DNA of 64,000 bases from Pseudomonas orientalis. Lineage in GTDB: Bacteria > Pseudomonadota > Gammaproteobacteria > Pseudomonadales > Pseudomonadaceae. Below the pieces are notes generated by a model. That model made no database searches. It was not told the origin of the DNA and worked only from the letters and a program-made list of their open reading frames with translations. The position numbers and the translations under genes are program-made. The stretch lies in assembly GCF_002934065.1 (NCBI RefSeq), contig NZ_CP018049.1:3842501-3906500 (forward strand), written 5' to 3'. Below, piece after piece: positions 47,494 through 57,098 of the stretch. Position 1 is the stretch's first letter. The number at the start of each line of letters is the position of its first letter.

Positions 47494-48444
47494 TCACATC
47501 AACAGATAAAGCAGCACGATATTGACCACCAGCATCATCAACGCGGTGGGCAATTGGGCCTTGATCACCGCGTTCTTGTCCGGCAGCTCCAGCAATGCTG
47601 CCGGCACGATATTGAAGTTGGCCGCCATCGGTGTCATCAGCGTACCGCAGTAGCCGGAGAACATGCCGATCGCAGCCATGACCGCCGGGTTGCCGCCGTA
47701 AATGCCCACCAGCACCGGCACGCCGACGCCGCCGGTCATCACCGGGAACGCCGCGAAGCCGTTGCCCATGATCACCGTAAACAACGCCATGCCCAGCACA
47801 TAGACCATTACCGCCACCAATTTGAAATCCAGATTGATGTACGTGGTGGTGACGTGGGCGACCGCCGTGCCAACCCCGGCTTCATTGAACAACAGCCCGA
47901 GCATGGCCAGCATCTGCGGCAGCACCATGGCCCAGCCCAGGGCTTCGGTCAGGCGACGCGATTCGCGCAAGGCCTGCACGGGCGTATCGCGGGTCAGCCA
48001 GCAGGCGAGGCCAAGGGCGATCAGGCAGCCGATGCCGAGCGAGACGAAGGTGGTGTTCTTCGGATCGAGCAGCGGCACACCGCCGATTTCGGTGTGCTTG
48101 AGCAATACCGAGCCAATCACCGTGGTCAGCGGAATGGCCAGCGCGGGTATGAATAGCTTGTGACCCAGGCGAGCGGCACTGGCGCGGGACGCCTTGTCAT
48201 GCAATTGCGCATGCTGACCACGGCCGACGCCCCCCAGGCCGGCAATCAACGCCATCACCACAATGCCGCCACCGATGACCACCGAAGGCAGGCGCTCTCC
48301 CACCAGGAACGGAATGGCAAACAGCAGCCAGAACAGCGATGTCGACCAACGCTTGGGATGGGTGCGATCCAGCAGGATCATGCCGGCGGTGATCAGCAAC
48401 AGCACACCGGCCAGCCAGTACAGGTATTGAATGGAAATAATCAT
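47494..48444 (-). CDS. DUF979 membrane protein, probable 5-oxoproline transporter subunit
   Basis: 316 residues and about ten membrane segments (for example YWLAGVLLLITAGMILLD and SLGIGCLIALGLACWL). It matches the DUF979 family, which is always encoded with DUF969 and often with pcp or 5-oxoprolinase. The pair is annotated as a 5-oxoproline transporter; I rely on that family knowledge. It overlaps the DUF969 stop by four bases and ends eight bases before pcp. Confidence 0.9.
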   Translation of the reverse strand: MIISIQYLYWLAGVLLLITAGMILLDRTHPKRWSTSLFWLLFAIPFLVGERLPSVVIGGGIVVMALIAGLGGVGRGQHAQLHDKASRASAARLGHKLFIPALAIPLTTVIGSVLLKHTEIGGVPLLDPKNTTFVSLGIGCLIALGLACWLTRDTPVQALRESRRLTEALGWAMVLPQMLAMLGLLFNEAGVGTAVAHVTTTYINLDFKLVAVMVYVLGMALFTVIMGNGFAAFPVMTGGVGVPVLVGIYGGNPAVMAAIGMFSGYCGTLMTPMAANFNIVPAALLELPDKNAVIKAQLPTALMMLVVNIVLLYLLM

Positions 48445-49154
48445 TGTGCGGCCTCCACCGAGGGGGCGGCGCTCATCTCACGGGTCAACCGTCGATCGAA
48501 CCGATGCAGTCGAATGGCATGAATGATAAAGGCACAGATCGCCGTCGGGATGCCCCACACCGCAATATGCAGCGGCTCCACATCGATCCCCGAGCCCAGC
48601 AGAAAGGTATGCATCAAGGCGATCGCACCAAAGGCGACGAAGATGTCCTCACCGAAAAACAGCCCCACGTTGTCGGTGGCGGCGCACATCGCCAATACCT
48701 TGTGACGCAGCTTGTCCGGCAGCTTGCCGTAGCGTTTTTCCGCCGCACCTTCGGCCATCGGCGCGAGCAATGGCCGCACCATCTGCGGATGCCCACCCAG
48801 GCTGGTCAGCCCCATGGCCGCAGTGGATTCACGTACAAACAGATAGATGATCAGCAGACGCCCCACCGTCGCGCGCTCGAAACGGGCGATCCAATTCTGT
48901 GCATGCACGCGCAGGCCATGTCGCTCCAACAGGCCAATCACCGCCAGCGGTAATAACAGGATCAATTGCAGCGCACGGGTCTGGAGGAAACCATCCCCCA
49001 TGGTGGCGAGAATTTTCTCCAGCGGGAACTGGGCGGCGAGCCCGGTGGCGATAGCGGCGGCGGTAACCACCAGCAACGGATTGAAGCGCAATACAAAGCC
49101 GACCACGATGACAAGTACGCCGATCAACGGCCATAAATTCACAACAGTTTGCAT
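48441..49154 (-). CDS. DUF969 membrane protein, probable 5-oxoproline transporter subunit
   Basis: 237 residues from ATG 49154 (AAAGGA ten bases upstream); an upstream in-frame start at 49190 is less likely. The start MQTVVNLWPLIGVLVIVVGFVLRFNP and the inner motif ESTAAMGLTSLGGHPQMVRPL are characteristic of DUF969. There are about six membrane segments. It heads the DUF969-DUF979-pcp operon. Confidence 0.9.
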   Translation of the reverse strand: MQTVVNLWPLIGVLVIVVGFVLRFNPLLVVTAAAIATGLAAQFPLEKILATMGDGFLQTRALQLILLLPLAVIGLLERHGLRVHAQNWIARFERATVGRLLIIYLFVRESTAAMGLTSLGGHPQMVRPLLAPMAEGAAEKRYGKLPDKLRHKVLAMCAATDNVGLFFGEDIFVAFGAIALMHTFLLGSGIDVEPLHIAVWGIPTAICAFIIHAIRLHRFDRRLTREMSAAPSVEAAQ

Positions 49155-49470
49155 GGCGAAGAGGTCCTTTAGTGCGCGCTGCGGCGCCATTACAGCAGGA
49201 TGTGAGCAAAGGGCTCACAGCATGAAAGTGGCGTGCAGTCGGCTGGTTTTTTTTATTGTTGACCCGGAAGGTCGAGCAGTGGCGGCAACTTTGCTGCCTT
49301 GAGGCGGGAGGTGTCCAACAAGAAAAACTGTTGCTGCAAACCAATAAATTTTGTGGATATTGGTACTGCGCGATTGGGTAACTGGAGGGATTCGGGATTC
49401 GCCCTATACTCAACGATGATGCGCCTGCGCAGCATCCAGGGTGCTATTGCCGACAATGAGGGCTCCAGCT

Positions 49471-49578
49471 ATGTATGCCGGTCAGATGAGCAGTATGGCG
49501 ACAGCAATTGGCGAGATACGCTGCCAGATGGTGGTCCAGATCATTTGTCTGCTGTCGGTGGCGACGCTCTTCTGTTGA
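49471..49578 (+). CDS. Possible 35-residue membrane peptide
   Basis: ATG 49471 has GAGG nine bases upstream and opens a 35-codon frame ending TGA. The product begins MYAGQMSSMATAIGEIRCQM and ends with a hydrophobic stretch (VVQIICLLSVATLFC) that could span a membrane. It lies alone in the gap between the DUF969 gene and tRNA-Val. I do not recognise it; it could also be a decayed gene fragment. Confidence 0.3.
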   Translation: MYAGQMSSMATAIGEIRCQMVVQIICLLSVATLFC

Positions 49579-49623
49579 CCGAAACACCAGCGCCCCAAAA
49601 GCGCCGCAAGACGCTGTTGACCT

Positions 49624-49757
49624 GATCATTCCCATGCTCTGCGTGGGAATGCCTCACTGGACGCTCCGCGTCCCGCTTTCAGTGCAAAATTCAGATCTGC
49701 GCAATGGTGACGCGGAGCGTCACGCGATGCATTCCCACGCGGAGCGAGGGAACGATC
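49624..49757. repeat. Pseudomonas dispersed inverted repeat (TCCCACGC family)
   Basis: GATCATTCCCATGCTCTGCG at the left and the near-complement CGGAGCGAGGGAACGATC at the right bracket a second nested pair (GACGCTCCGCGTC near 49660 and GACGCGGAGCGTC near 49710). This is the long imperfect palindrome seen in many copies in P. fluorescens-group genomes. It could form a cruciform. No gene lies inside it. Confidence 0.8.
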
Positions 49758-49776
49758 AAATTCCAGACAACAAAAA

Positions 49777-49800
49777 AGGGCCCACCTTTCGGTGAGCCCT
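49777..49800 (-). terminator. Terminator downstream of tRNA-Val(GAC)
   Basis: Stem AGGGCCCACC with GGTGAGCCCT and loop TTTC; on the minus strand it ends with TTTTTTG. It is about 30 bases after the tRNA 3' end. Confidence 0.85.
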
Positions 49801-49830
49801 TCCAGACCGCCCAGCAGAGCGGATTTTGTT

Positions 49831-49907
49831 TGGTAGGCGCGATTGGACTCGAACCAACGACCCCCACCATGTCAAGGTGGTGCTCTAACCAACTGAGCTA
49901 CGTGCCT
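49831..49907 (-). tRNA. tRNA-Val(GAC)
   Basis: 77 nt with encoded CCA. The anticodon arm CCACC-TTGACAT-GGTGG places GAC at 34-36. D-arm GCTCAGTTGGTTAGAGC and T-arm GTTCGAGTCC are normal. Acceptor position 5 forms an A-C mismatch; other pairs are standard. Confidence 0.94.
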
Positions 49908-50091
49908 GCTGTGAGGCGGCATTCTACGGAATTCCGTAGGGGTGTCAACATCTTTTTTGCAGCTAACCCTATGAATATGCGAATTTTTTATTCGCGGGCC
50001 AGACGCCCGCGAATTACGCGTGGCTGGCAGGCTATTTTCAACTCAGGTAGCATCGTCGCACTCGTAAAAAATATAAAACAGAGGTTCCAGG

Positions 50092-51375
50092 ATGGCGAAC
50101 ACCCCCTACCCCCAGTCGTATTACGCCGCCTCCGCGAACGCGGCTCCGCCGCGCCCGGTACTGCAAGGTGAGGTCGAGACCGATGTTTGTGTGATTGGCG
50201 CCGGTTATACCGGTCTTTCCAGCGCGCTGTTTTTGCTCGAGAACGGCTTTCGCGTGACGATCCTGGAAGCCGCCAAGGTGGGTTTTGGTGCGTCCGGTCG
50301 TAATGGTGGGCAGATCGTCAATAGCTACAGCCGCGATATTGATGTCATCGAGCGCAGCGTCGGGCCCACGCAGGCGCAGTTGCTGGGCGAGATGGCCTTC
50401 GAGGGCGGCAGGATCATTCGTGAGCGCGTGGCCAAATATCAGATCCAGTGCGACTTGAAGGATGGCGGCGTGTTCGCCGCGCTCAACAGCAAGCACATGG
50501 GCCACCTGGAATCACAGAAGCGCCTGTGGGAGCGTTACGGCCATACGCAACTGGAACTGCTGGACGAGCGTCGCATCCGCGAAGTCGTGGCGTGTGACAA
50601 CTATGTAGGCGGCCTGTTGGACATGAGCGGTGGGCATATCCACCCACTCAACCTGGCACTGGGCGAAGCGGAGGCCGTCGAGTCCCTCGGCGGCACAATC
50701 CATGAGCAGTCGGCCGCCGTGCGTATCGAGCGCGGCGCCAACCCGGTGGTGCATACCGCCGAAGGCAAGGTCAGGGCCAAGTTCATCATCGTTGCGGGCA
50801 ATGCCTACCTGGGCAACCTGGTGCCGGAGCTGGCGGCCAAATCAATGCCGTGCGGCACCCAGGTGATTACCACAGCGCCACTGGGCGACGAATTGGCCAG
50901 GACCTTGTTGCCGCAGGACTACTGTGTCGAAGACTGCAACTACCTGCTCGACTACTACCGCCTCACCCGCGACAAGCGCCTGATCTTCGGCGGCGGCGTG
51001 GTGTATGGCGCCCGGGACCCGGCGAATATCGAGGCGATCATCCGGCCAAAGATGCTCAAGGCGTTCCCGCAGCTCAAGGACGTGAAGATCGACTACGCCT
51101 GGACCGGCAATTTCCTGCTGACCCTGTCGCGTCTTCCGCAGGTGGGCCGCCTCGGCGACAACATCTATTACTCACAGGGCTGCAGCGGCCATGGCGTGAC
51201 GTATACGCACCTGGCGGGCAAGGTTTTGGCCGAGGCATTAAGAGGCCAGGCCGAGCGCTTTGACGCCTTTGCCGACCTGCCCCACTACCCCTTCCCGGGT
51301 GGACAGCTGTTGCGCACGCCCTTTGCCGCAATGGGCGCTTGGTACTACGGGCTGCGGGACAAGCTGGGTTTTTGA
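50092..51375 (+). CDS. FAD-dependent amine oxidase, PuuB/PauB-like
   Basis: 427 residues of the glycine-oxidase/D-amino-acid-oxidase superfamily. The dinucleotide-binding motif is VCVIGAGYTGLSSALFLLENG, and GFGASGRNGGQIVNSYSRD follows as in gamma-glutamylputrescine oxidase. The C-terminal YSQGCSGHGVTYTHLAGKV carries the FAD-contacting motif. The substrate is probably gamma-glutamylputrescine or a related amine. It is monocistronic here, not in a puu/pau gene cluster, so the substrate assignment remains inference. Confidence 0.88.
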   Translation: MANTPYPQSYYAASANAAPPRPVLQGEVETDVCVIGAGYTGLSSALFLLENGFRVTILEAAKVGFGASGRNGGQIVNSYSRDIDVIERSVGPTQAQLLGEMAFEGGRIIRERVAKYQIQCDLKDGGVFAALNSKHMGHLESQKRLWERYGHTQLELLDERRIREVVACDNYVGGLLDMSGGHIHPLNLALGEAEAVESLGGTIHEQSAAVRIERGANPVVHTAEGKVRAKFIIVAGNAYLGNLVPELAAKSMPCGTQVITTAPLGDELARTLLPQDYCVEDCNYLLDYYRLTRDKRLIFGGGVVYGARDPANIEAIIRPKMLKAFPQLKDVKIDYAWTGNFLLTLSRLPQVGRLGDNIYYSQGCSGHGVTYTHLAGKVLAEALRGQAERFDAFADLPHYPFPGGQLLRTPFAAMGAWYYGLRDKLGF

Positions 51376-51437
51376 TGAACGACGGGCGCCGGTTCGCCGG
51401 CTCCTCGCCTGGACTAGACAAATCGTAGACACAAAAA

Positions 51438-51459
51438 ACCCCGGTCTTTCGACCAGGGT
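51438..51459 (-). terminator. Terminator of the tRNA-Val-Asp-Asp cluster
   Basis: Stem ACCCCGGTC with GACCAGGGT (one mismatch) and loop TTTC, followed on the minus strand by TTTTTTG. It also stops plus-strand reading from the oxidase gene. Confidence 0.8.
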
Positions 51460-51533
51460 CTTTGCTATCGAATCAAGGGCAGCCAATGGCTTCGCTTGTG
51501 CTTCGAGGCGTTCAGCGGGCCTTGAAGCTGATA

Positions 51534-51610
51534 TGGCGCAGCGGACGGGACTCGAACCCGCGACCCCCGGCGTGACAGGCCGGTATTCTAACCGACTGAA
51601 CTACCGCTGC
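51534..51610 (-). tRNA. tRNA-Asp(GTC), distal copy
   Basis: 77 nt with encoded CCA. Anticodon arm CCGGC-CTGTCAC-GCCGG gives GTC. It is identical to the copy at 51716-51792 and is the last tRNA before the terminator. Confidence 0.95.
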
Positions 51611-51715
51611 GTATCGCTTGGCTGATTGAGCATTAAACCTCAATCACCTTTAAACATCTGACTGATCAGCCTTAGCTGTTCAATCTCAAATTCGAAAATT
51701 CGAACCTGGGAAATA

Positions 51716-51792
51716 TGGCGCAGCGGACGGGACTCGAACCCGCGACCCCCGGCGTGACAGGCCGGTATTCTAACCGACTGAACTACCGCTGC
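51716..51792 (-). tRNA. tRNA-Asp(GTC), proximal copy
   Basis: 77 nt with encoded CCA, same sequence as the distal copy; 105 bases of A/T-rich spacer separate the two. Together with tRNA-Val(TAC) they form one minus-strand cluster. Confidence 0.95.
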
Positions 51793-51847
51793 GCGTCGGT
51801 GCAACCTTTAACGTTGCGTCTTGCCCTGGGGCAAAACTCTCAAGAAG

Positions 51848-51923
51848 TGGTGGGTGATGACGGGATCGAACCGCCGACCCTCTGCTTGTAAGGCAGATGC
51901 TCTCCCAGCTGAGCTAATCACCC
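51848..51923 (-). tRNA. tRNA-Val(TAC)
   Basis: 76 nt with encoded CCA; starts GGGTGATTAGCTCAGCTGGG. Anticodon arm TCTGC-CTTACAA-GCAGA gives TAC. It is the first gene of the Val-Asp-Asp tRNA cluster. Confidence 0.95.
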
Positions 51924-52023
51924 TTTGCTTCGTTGAGGCCGCGAAATTTACGCAGATAGCGGACCTAAGTCAATAGCCCGCTTGAAGTTTTTCTGAAAAA
52001 GACAAAAATGCTTCAAGACCGCC

Positions 52024-52803
52024 CTACTCGCTGTAGATCATCTTCTTGCTCATGCCGCCGTCCACCACGAACTCCTGTCCGGTGACAAACCCGGCCTGGC
52101 GCGACAGCAGCCACGCTACCATGGCCGCCACGTCCTCCACCGTCCCTACCCGGCCCGCCGGATGCTGCGCATGGTCGGCATCGGTAAGCGGCTCGGCCCG
52201 CCGCGCAGCAGGATCTCGCGCATCGATCCAGCCGGGGCTGACCGCATTGACCCGCACTTCCGGCCCCAGGCTCATCGCCAGGGCGTGCGTCAGCGCCAGC
52301 AGGCCACCTTTGCTCGCCGCGTAGGCTTCGGTGTCCGGCTCCGATTGGCGGGCCCGTGTCGAGGCCAAATTGACGATAGCGCCACCATGGGCGCGCAGGT
52401 ACGGTGCGCAATGCTTGGCCAGCAGCATCGGCCCACTGAGATTGACTGCCAGCACGCGGTTCCAGTACGCCAGGTCAAGGCTTTCCAGGGTGATATTGCG
52501 TGGATCGGCCACCGCCGCATTGCACACCAGCGCATCCAGGCGCCCAAACTGCCCCAATACCTCGGCGACACCCTGGGCCACTTGTTTCTCGTCAGCCACG
52601 TCCATGGTGATAAACCAGGCATTCTCGCCCAGCACCTTGGACACCTTGGAACCGCGCTCGCGGTCCAGGTCGGTCAACACCACCTGCCAGCCTTCGCTGA
52701 TCAGCCACGCCGCGATCCCGAGGCCAATGCCGCGCGCCGCACCGGTCACCAGCGCAACGCGCCCATTACTGGCCGCTGCGGCCTCCATGGACCACTCGAT
52801 CAC
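52024..52803 (-). CDS. Short-chain dehydrogenase/reductase downstream of metZ
   Basis: 259 residues from GTG 52803, which overlaps the metZ stop as GTGA; ATG 52788 is an alternative that would remove five residues. The NAD(P) motif [23 protein letters not shown], the catalytic Ser in VNLASTRA, and YAASK are all present, and [10 protein letters not shown] closes the fold. It is a classical SDR of unknown substrate. The purF-metZ-SDR order is conserved in pseudomonads. Confidence 0.92.
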   Translation of the reverse strand: MIEWSMEAAAASNGRVALVTGAARGIGLGIAAWLISEGWQVVLTDLDRERGSKVSKVLGENAWFITMDVADEKQVAQGVAEVLGQFGRLDALVCNAAVADPRNITLESLDLAYWNRVLAVNLSGPMLLAKHCAPYLRAHGGAIVNLASTRARQSEPDTEAYAASKGGLLALTHALAMSLGPEVRVNAVSPGWIDARDPAARRAEPLTDADHAQHPAGRVGTVEDVAAMVAWLLSRQAGFVTGQEFVVDGGMSKKMIYSE

Positions 52804-54011
52804 AAAGCCGCCAGCCCGCGGGCCAGGTCTGCCTGCAAGTCGGCGACATCTTCCAGCCCGACCGCGATGCGAATCAGGCTGTCACGGATGCCCGCGGCTT
52901 CCCGCTCCTGCGGCGCCAGGCGCCCGTGGGAGGTGGTGCTCGGGTGCGTGATGGTGGTTTTGCTGTCACCCAGGTTGGCGGTGATCGAGATCAGGCGCGT
53001 GGCATCGATAAAGCGCCAGGCGCCCTCTTTGCCGCCCTTGACTTCAAAACTCACCACCGCGCCGAACCCGCGCTGCTGGCGCTGGGCCAATGCGTGCTGC
53101 GGATGGCTCTTGAGGCCGGCGTAATGCACCTTCTCGATACCGTCCTGCTGTTCCAGCCACTCGGCCAGGGCCTGGGCGTTGGCGCAATGGGCCTTCATGC
53201 GCAGGCTGAGGGTTTCCAGGCCTTTGAGAAAGATCCACGCATTGAACGGACTCAGGGTCGGGCCGGCGGTGCGCAGGAAGCCCACCACTTCCTTCATCTG
53301 CTCGCTGCGACCGGCCACTACGCCACCCATGCAACGGCCCTGGCCGTCGATAAACTTGGTGGCCGAGTGCACCACGATGTCCGCGCCCAACTTCAACGGC
53401 TGCTGCAGGGCCGGGGTGCAGAAGCAGTTATCCACGATCAGCATCGCGCCCTTGGCGTGCGCCACTTCGGACAACGCGGCGATATCCACCAGTTCAGCCA
53501 GCGGATTGGACGGCGACTCAACGAACAGCAGCTTGGTATTGACCTTGATCGCCGCCGCCCAACCGGACAAATCCGCCAGGGGTACGTAGTCCACTTCGAT
53601 ACCAAAGCGCTTGAAATACTTCTCGAACAGGCTGATGGTCGAACCGAATACGCTGCGCGACACCAGTACGTGGTCGCCGGCACTGCACAGACTCATCACC
53701 ACCGCCAGTATCGCCGCCATGCCGGTCGCCGTCGCCACCGCCTGTTCAGCCCCTTCCAGAGCGGCGATACGCTCTTCGAACGCACGTACGGTCGGGTTGG
53801 TATAGCGCGAGTAAACGTTGCCCGGCACCTCACCGGCGAAGCGCGCGGCGGCGTCGGCCGCCGTGCGGAACACGTAACTGGAGGTGAAGAACATCGGGTC
53901 ACCGTGCTCCCCTTCCGGGGTACGGTGCTGGCCGGCGCGCACAGCCAGGGTATCGAAAGCTACGCCATCGAGGTCGCTGTCCAACCGACCGGCATCCCAT
54001 TCCTGACTCAT
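52800..54011 (-). CDS. metZ: O-succinylhomoserine sulfhydrylase
   Basis: 403 residues from ATG 54011 (GAGGAG eight bases upstream), the known length of pseudomonad MetZ. It belongs to the Cys/Met metabolism PLP family: [38 protein letters not shown] and the PLP-lysine motif [11 protein letters not shown]. It makes homocysteine directly from O-succinylhomoserine and sulfide, the direct sulfhydrylation route used by Pseudomonas. It is between purF and an SDR gene, and its stop overlaps the SDR start. Confidence 0.96.
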   Translation of the reverse strand: MSQEWDAGRLDSDLDGVAFDTLAVRAGQHRTPEGEHGDPMFFTSSYVFRTAADAAARFAGEVPGNVYSRYTNPTVRAFEERIAALEGAEQAVATATGMAAILAVVMSLCSAGDHVLVSRSVFGSTISLFEKYFKRFGIEVDYVPLADLSGWAAAIKVNTKLLFVESPSNPLAELVDIAALSEVAHAKGAMLIVDNCFCTPALQQPLKLGADIVVHSATKFIDGQGRCMGGVVAGRSEQMKEVVGFLRTAGPTLSPFNAWIFLKGLETLSLRMKAHCANAQALAEWLEQQDGIEKVHYAGLKSHPQHALAQRQQRGFGAVVSFEVKGGKEGAWRFIDATRLISITANLGDSKTTITHPSTTSHGRLAPQEREAAGIRDSLIRIAVGLEDVADLQADLARGLAAL

Positions 54012-54075
54012 GCTGCCACTCCTCACATATTCTTTATTTAAGATACAAAACCGGCCCCTCAGGGCCGGTGTCTAC

Positions 54076-55581
54076 TCAGTTGTTGTACAGATCGATGATC
54101 GCACTGACCGCCTGGGTCTTGATCTTGGACGAGTCGTTGCGCGCTTGCTCGATCTTGTTCAGGTAGGCGTCATCGATATCACCGGTCACGTACTTGCCAT
54201 CGAACACGGCGCAGTCGAACTCGGCGATCTTGATCTTGCCGCCGCCCACCGCTTCGATCAGGTCAGGCAGGTCCTGGTAGATCAACCAGTCGGCACCGAT
54301 CAGATCCGCCACGTCTTGCGTGGAACGATTGTGGGCAATCAGTTCGTGGGCGCTCGGCATGTCGATACCGTACACGTTCGGGTAGCGCACGGCAGGCGCC
54401 GCAGAACAGAAGTACACGTTCTTCGCACCGGCTTCACGAGCCATCTGGATGATCTGCTTGCAGGTGGTGCCGCGCACGATCGAGTCATCCACCAGCATCA
54501 CGTTCTTGCCACGGAACTCCAGCTCGATGGCGTTGAGCTTCTGGCGCACCGACTTCTTGCGCGCCGCCTGGCCGGGCATGATGAAGGTACGGCCGATGTA
54601 GCGGTTCTTGACGAAACCTTCGCGGAACTTCACGCCCAGATGGTTGGCCAGCTCCAGCGCAGCGGTACGGCTGGTATCCGGAATCGGGATGACCACGTCG
54701 ATGTCGTGCTCGGGACGTTCGCGCAGGATCTTCTCGGCCAGCTTCTCACCCATGCGCAGTCGAGCTTTATAGACCGATACGCCGTCGATGATCGAGTCCG
54801 GACGCGCCAGGTAGACGTGTTCGAAGATGCATGGTGTGAGTGTCGGCGCAACCGCGCACTGACGGGTGTGCAGCTTGCCGTCTTCGGTGATGTAGACCGC
54901 TTCACCCGGTGCCAGGTCGCGGATCAACGTGAAGCCCAGCACATCCAGGGATACGCTTTCGGAGGCGATCATGTACTCGACGCCTTCGTCGGTGTGACGC
55001 TGGCCGAACACGATCGGGCGAATGCCGTGGGGGTCACGGAAACCGACAATGCCGTAACCGGTGATCATCGCCACCACGGCATAACCACCGACGCACCGGT
55101 TGTGCACGTCGATCACCGCGGCAAACACGTCTTCTTCGGTGGGCTGCAGCTTGCCGCGCTGGGCCAGCTCGTGGGCGAACACGTTGAGCAGCACTTCCGA
55201 GTCGGAACTGGTGTTGACGTGGCGCAGGTCGGACTCGTAAATCTCCTTGGCCAACTGTTCAACGTTGGTCAGGTTACCGTTGTGCGCCAGGGTGATGCCG
55301 TAAGGCGAGTTGACGTAGAACGGTTGAGCTTCGGCCGAGGTCGAGCTACCGGCGGTCGGGTAACGCACATGGCCAATGCCCATGTGCCCGACCAGGCGCT
55401 GCATATGACGCTGGTGGAACACGTCACGTACCAGGCCATTGTCCTTGCGCAGGAATAACCGGCCGTCGTGGCTGGTCACAATACCGGCAGCGTCCTGGCC
55501 GCGGTGCTGGAGGACGGTTAGCGCGTCATACAGCGCCTGATTGACGTTCGACTTACCGACGATACCGACGATGCCACACAT
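54076..55581 (-). CDS. purF: Amidophosphoribosyltransferase
   Basis: 501 residues from ATG 55581. The mature N-terminal nucleophile is Cys2 (MCGIVGIVG), with [13 protein letters not shown] [10 protein letters not shown] and AHNGNL in the glutamine amidotransferase half. The PRPP-binding loop [13 protein letters not shown] lies in the C-terminal half. It catalyses the first committed step of purine synthesis. It follows cvpA by 40 bases, as in enterobacteria and pseudomonads. Confidence 0.98.
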   Translation of the reverse strand: MCGIVGIVGKSNVNQALYDALTVLQHRGQDAAGIVTSHDGRLFLRKDNGLVRDVFHQRHMQRLVGHMGIGHVRYPTAGSSTSAEAQPFYVNSPYGITLAHNGNLTNVEQLAKEIYESDLRHVNTSSDSEVLLNVFAHELAQRGKLQPTEEDVFAAVIDVHNRCVGGYAVVAMITGYGIVGFRDPHGIRPIVFGQRHTDEGVEYMIASESVSLDVLGFTLIRDLAPGEAVYITEDGKLHTRQCAVAPTLTPCIFEHVYLARPDSIIDGVSVYKARLRMGEKLAEKILRERPEHDIDVVIPIPDTSRTAALELANHLGVKFREGFVKNRYIGRTFIMPGQAARKKSVRQKLNAIELEFRGKNVMLVDDSIVRGTTCKQIIQMAREAGAKNVYFCSAAPAVRYPNVYGIDMPSAHELIAHNRSTQDVADLIGADWLIYQDLPDLIEAVGGGKIKIAEFDCAVFDGKYVTGDIDDAYLNKIEQARNDSSKIKTQAVSAIIDLYNN

Positions 55582-55621
55582 GCGACGCAACCCCTACTTA
55601 ATGAATCTTGACTGAACACTC

Positions 55622-56179
55622 TTACTGAGGCGTTTTGGCCGGCAAGAGGTGTTCCTTGAACGGAAGATCAGCGGGTACGCTGATTCCGCTGGCCAGCCAC
55701 TGACTGCTCCACCCCAGAATGAGGTTCTTGGACCAATCTGCAACCAATAGAAATTTTGGCACGAGTACCGACTCCTGCCACCACGCATCCTGCTGTACCG
55801 GCCCCAGGCTCAACAGCCCGACCGCCACGACCACCAGCAATGCGCCACGCGCGGCGCCGAAGGCCATGCCGAGAAATCGATCGGTCCCGGACAGGCCGGT
55901 GACACGTATCAACTCGCCAATCAGATAATTGACCATTGCCCCCACCAGCAGCGTGGCGATGAACATGATGGCGCAGCCCGCGATGACGCGGGCCGAAGGT
56001 GTCTCTATGTACCCGGCCAGGTAGATCGACAATGAACCACCGAACATCCAGGCGACGACTCCTGCAATGATCCAGGTCAGCAACGACAGTGCTTCTTTGA
56101 CGAAGCCGCGGCTCAGACTGATCAACGCGGAGATGGCGACGATTGCAACGATCGCCCAATCAACCCAGGTAAATGGCAC
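55622..56179 (-). CDS. cvpA: CvpA family inner-membrane protein
   Basis: 185 residues with four membrane segments: WAIVAIVAISALISLSRGF, LTWIIAGVVAWMFGGSL, VIAGCAIMFIATLLVGAMV and ALLVVVAVGLLSLG. The GFVKEALSLLTWI and SGTDRFLGMAFGAARG segments are diagnostic. CvpA is needed for colicin V export in E. coli and affects envelope integrity; the biochemical role is open. It is co-transcribed with purF. Confidence 0.95.
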   Translation of the reverse strand: MPFTWVDWAIVAIVAISALISLSRGFVKEALSLLTWIIAGVVAWMFGGSLSIYLAGYIETPSARVIAGCAIMFIATLLVGAMVNYLIGELIRVTGLSGTDRFLGMAFGAARGALLVVVAVGLLSLGPVQQDAWWQESVLVPKFLLVADWSKNLILGWSSQWLASGISVPADLPFKEHLLPAKTPQ

Positions 56180-56312
56180 AGTGCAGCCTACGTACGGATA
56201 AGGCGGCGCATTTTAGCAGAGCGCCGGGCTATCGGTAAGCGGTGATTACGGGTGCTTTGCAAATCAATAGATTGGGCAGTGTGAACACCATTTCAAGACC
56301 ACTGAAAACCAA

Positions 56313-56401
56313 TGTGGGAGGGGGCTTGCCCCCGATGGCGGTGGCTCAGTATCAGATGTGCTGACTGACCCACCGCTATCGGGGGCAAGCCCCCTCCCAC
56401 A
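56313..56401. repeat. REP-type inverted pair, third copy in the window
   Basis: TGTGGGAGGGGGCTTGCCCC and its exact reverse complement flank a 49-base middle with its own partial symmetry (GGCGGTGGCTCAG against CTGACCCACCG). It is the same family as the two copies at 2309-2623. It lies between the SPOR gene and cvpA. Confidence 0.88.
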
Positions 56402-56435
56402 CTTGACTGCATTTCAGGCTCAAACCGTTTCGAAA

Positions 56436-57098
56436 TCAGCCGCGCTCGGGCTGGAACCGGGTCACAAACCCCTTAAGGTTCTGTTGACGATCCAGCAAAT
56501 CCCGCAGGCGATCCGCCTCGGCGCGCTCGATCAGAGGCCCGATAAACACCCGATTCTTGCCATCGGCGCTGCGGATATAAGCGTTGTAACCCTGGGCGCG
56601 CAGCTTTTTCTGCAACGCGTCGGCGCCTTCACGGTTGCCCAGGCTGGCCACTTGAATCGACCAACTGATCGGCAACCCATTCGGGTCGATACGACTCTGA
56701 CCTACGTCCGGCTTGCCCGGCGCGGCAGGCTGTGGCGCGACCGGCTTGGGCGCAGGCGTCGGCGTGGCGGGCTTGGCGGCTGCGACAGGCGCAGCCGGAG
56801 CCGGCTTGACCACTGGAACACTCGGTTGCACCGGCATGGACGGTGCCTGCTGTGCTGCGACCTCGGCATCGGCCGGCACCGACTCCTGCTCAGGCAGCGC
56901 CTGCGGTTCAGGCACCACCACCGGTTCCAGCTGAACCTGGGGCACCACCGGCGCCTGGGGCGCAGCGGGCGCTTCAACCACCACCTGGCGCTGTTCGTCC
57001 TGACGGGAAAACAGCATCGGCAGGAAAATCACCGCCAATGCCACCAACACCAGGGCTCCGACCATTCGCTGCTTGTATGCGCTATCGAGTAATGCCAT
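56436..57098 (-). CDS. SPOR-domain protein (DedD-like)
   Basis: 220 residues from ATG 57098 (GGAGGAAG upstream). One membrane helix (RMVGALVLVALAVIFLPMLF) near the N-terminus, a long Pro/Ala/Val-rich linker (about 35-140) and a C-terminal SPOR domain (ISWSIQVASLGNREGADALQ, then VFIGPLIERAEADRLRDLL) match DedD-type division proteins. The start codon lies inside the end of folC, an overlap of 17 bases. The SPOR domain binds septal peptidoglycan. Linker length varies widely in this family. Confidence 0.92.
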   Translation of the reverse strand: MALLDSAYKQRMVGALVLVALAVIFLPMLFSRQDEQRQVVVEAPAAPQAPVVPQVQLEPVVVPEPQALPEQESVPADAEVAAQQAPSMPVQPSVPVVKPAPAAPVAAAKPATPTPAPKPVAPQPAAPGKPDVGQSRIDPNGLPISWSIQVASLGNREGADALQKKLRAQGYNAYIRSADGKNRVFIGPLIERAEADRLRDLLDRQQNLKGFVTRFQPERG

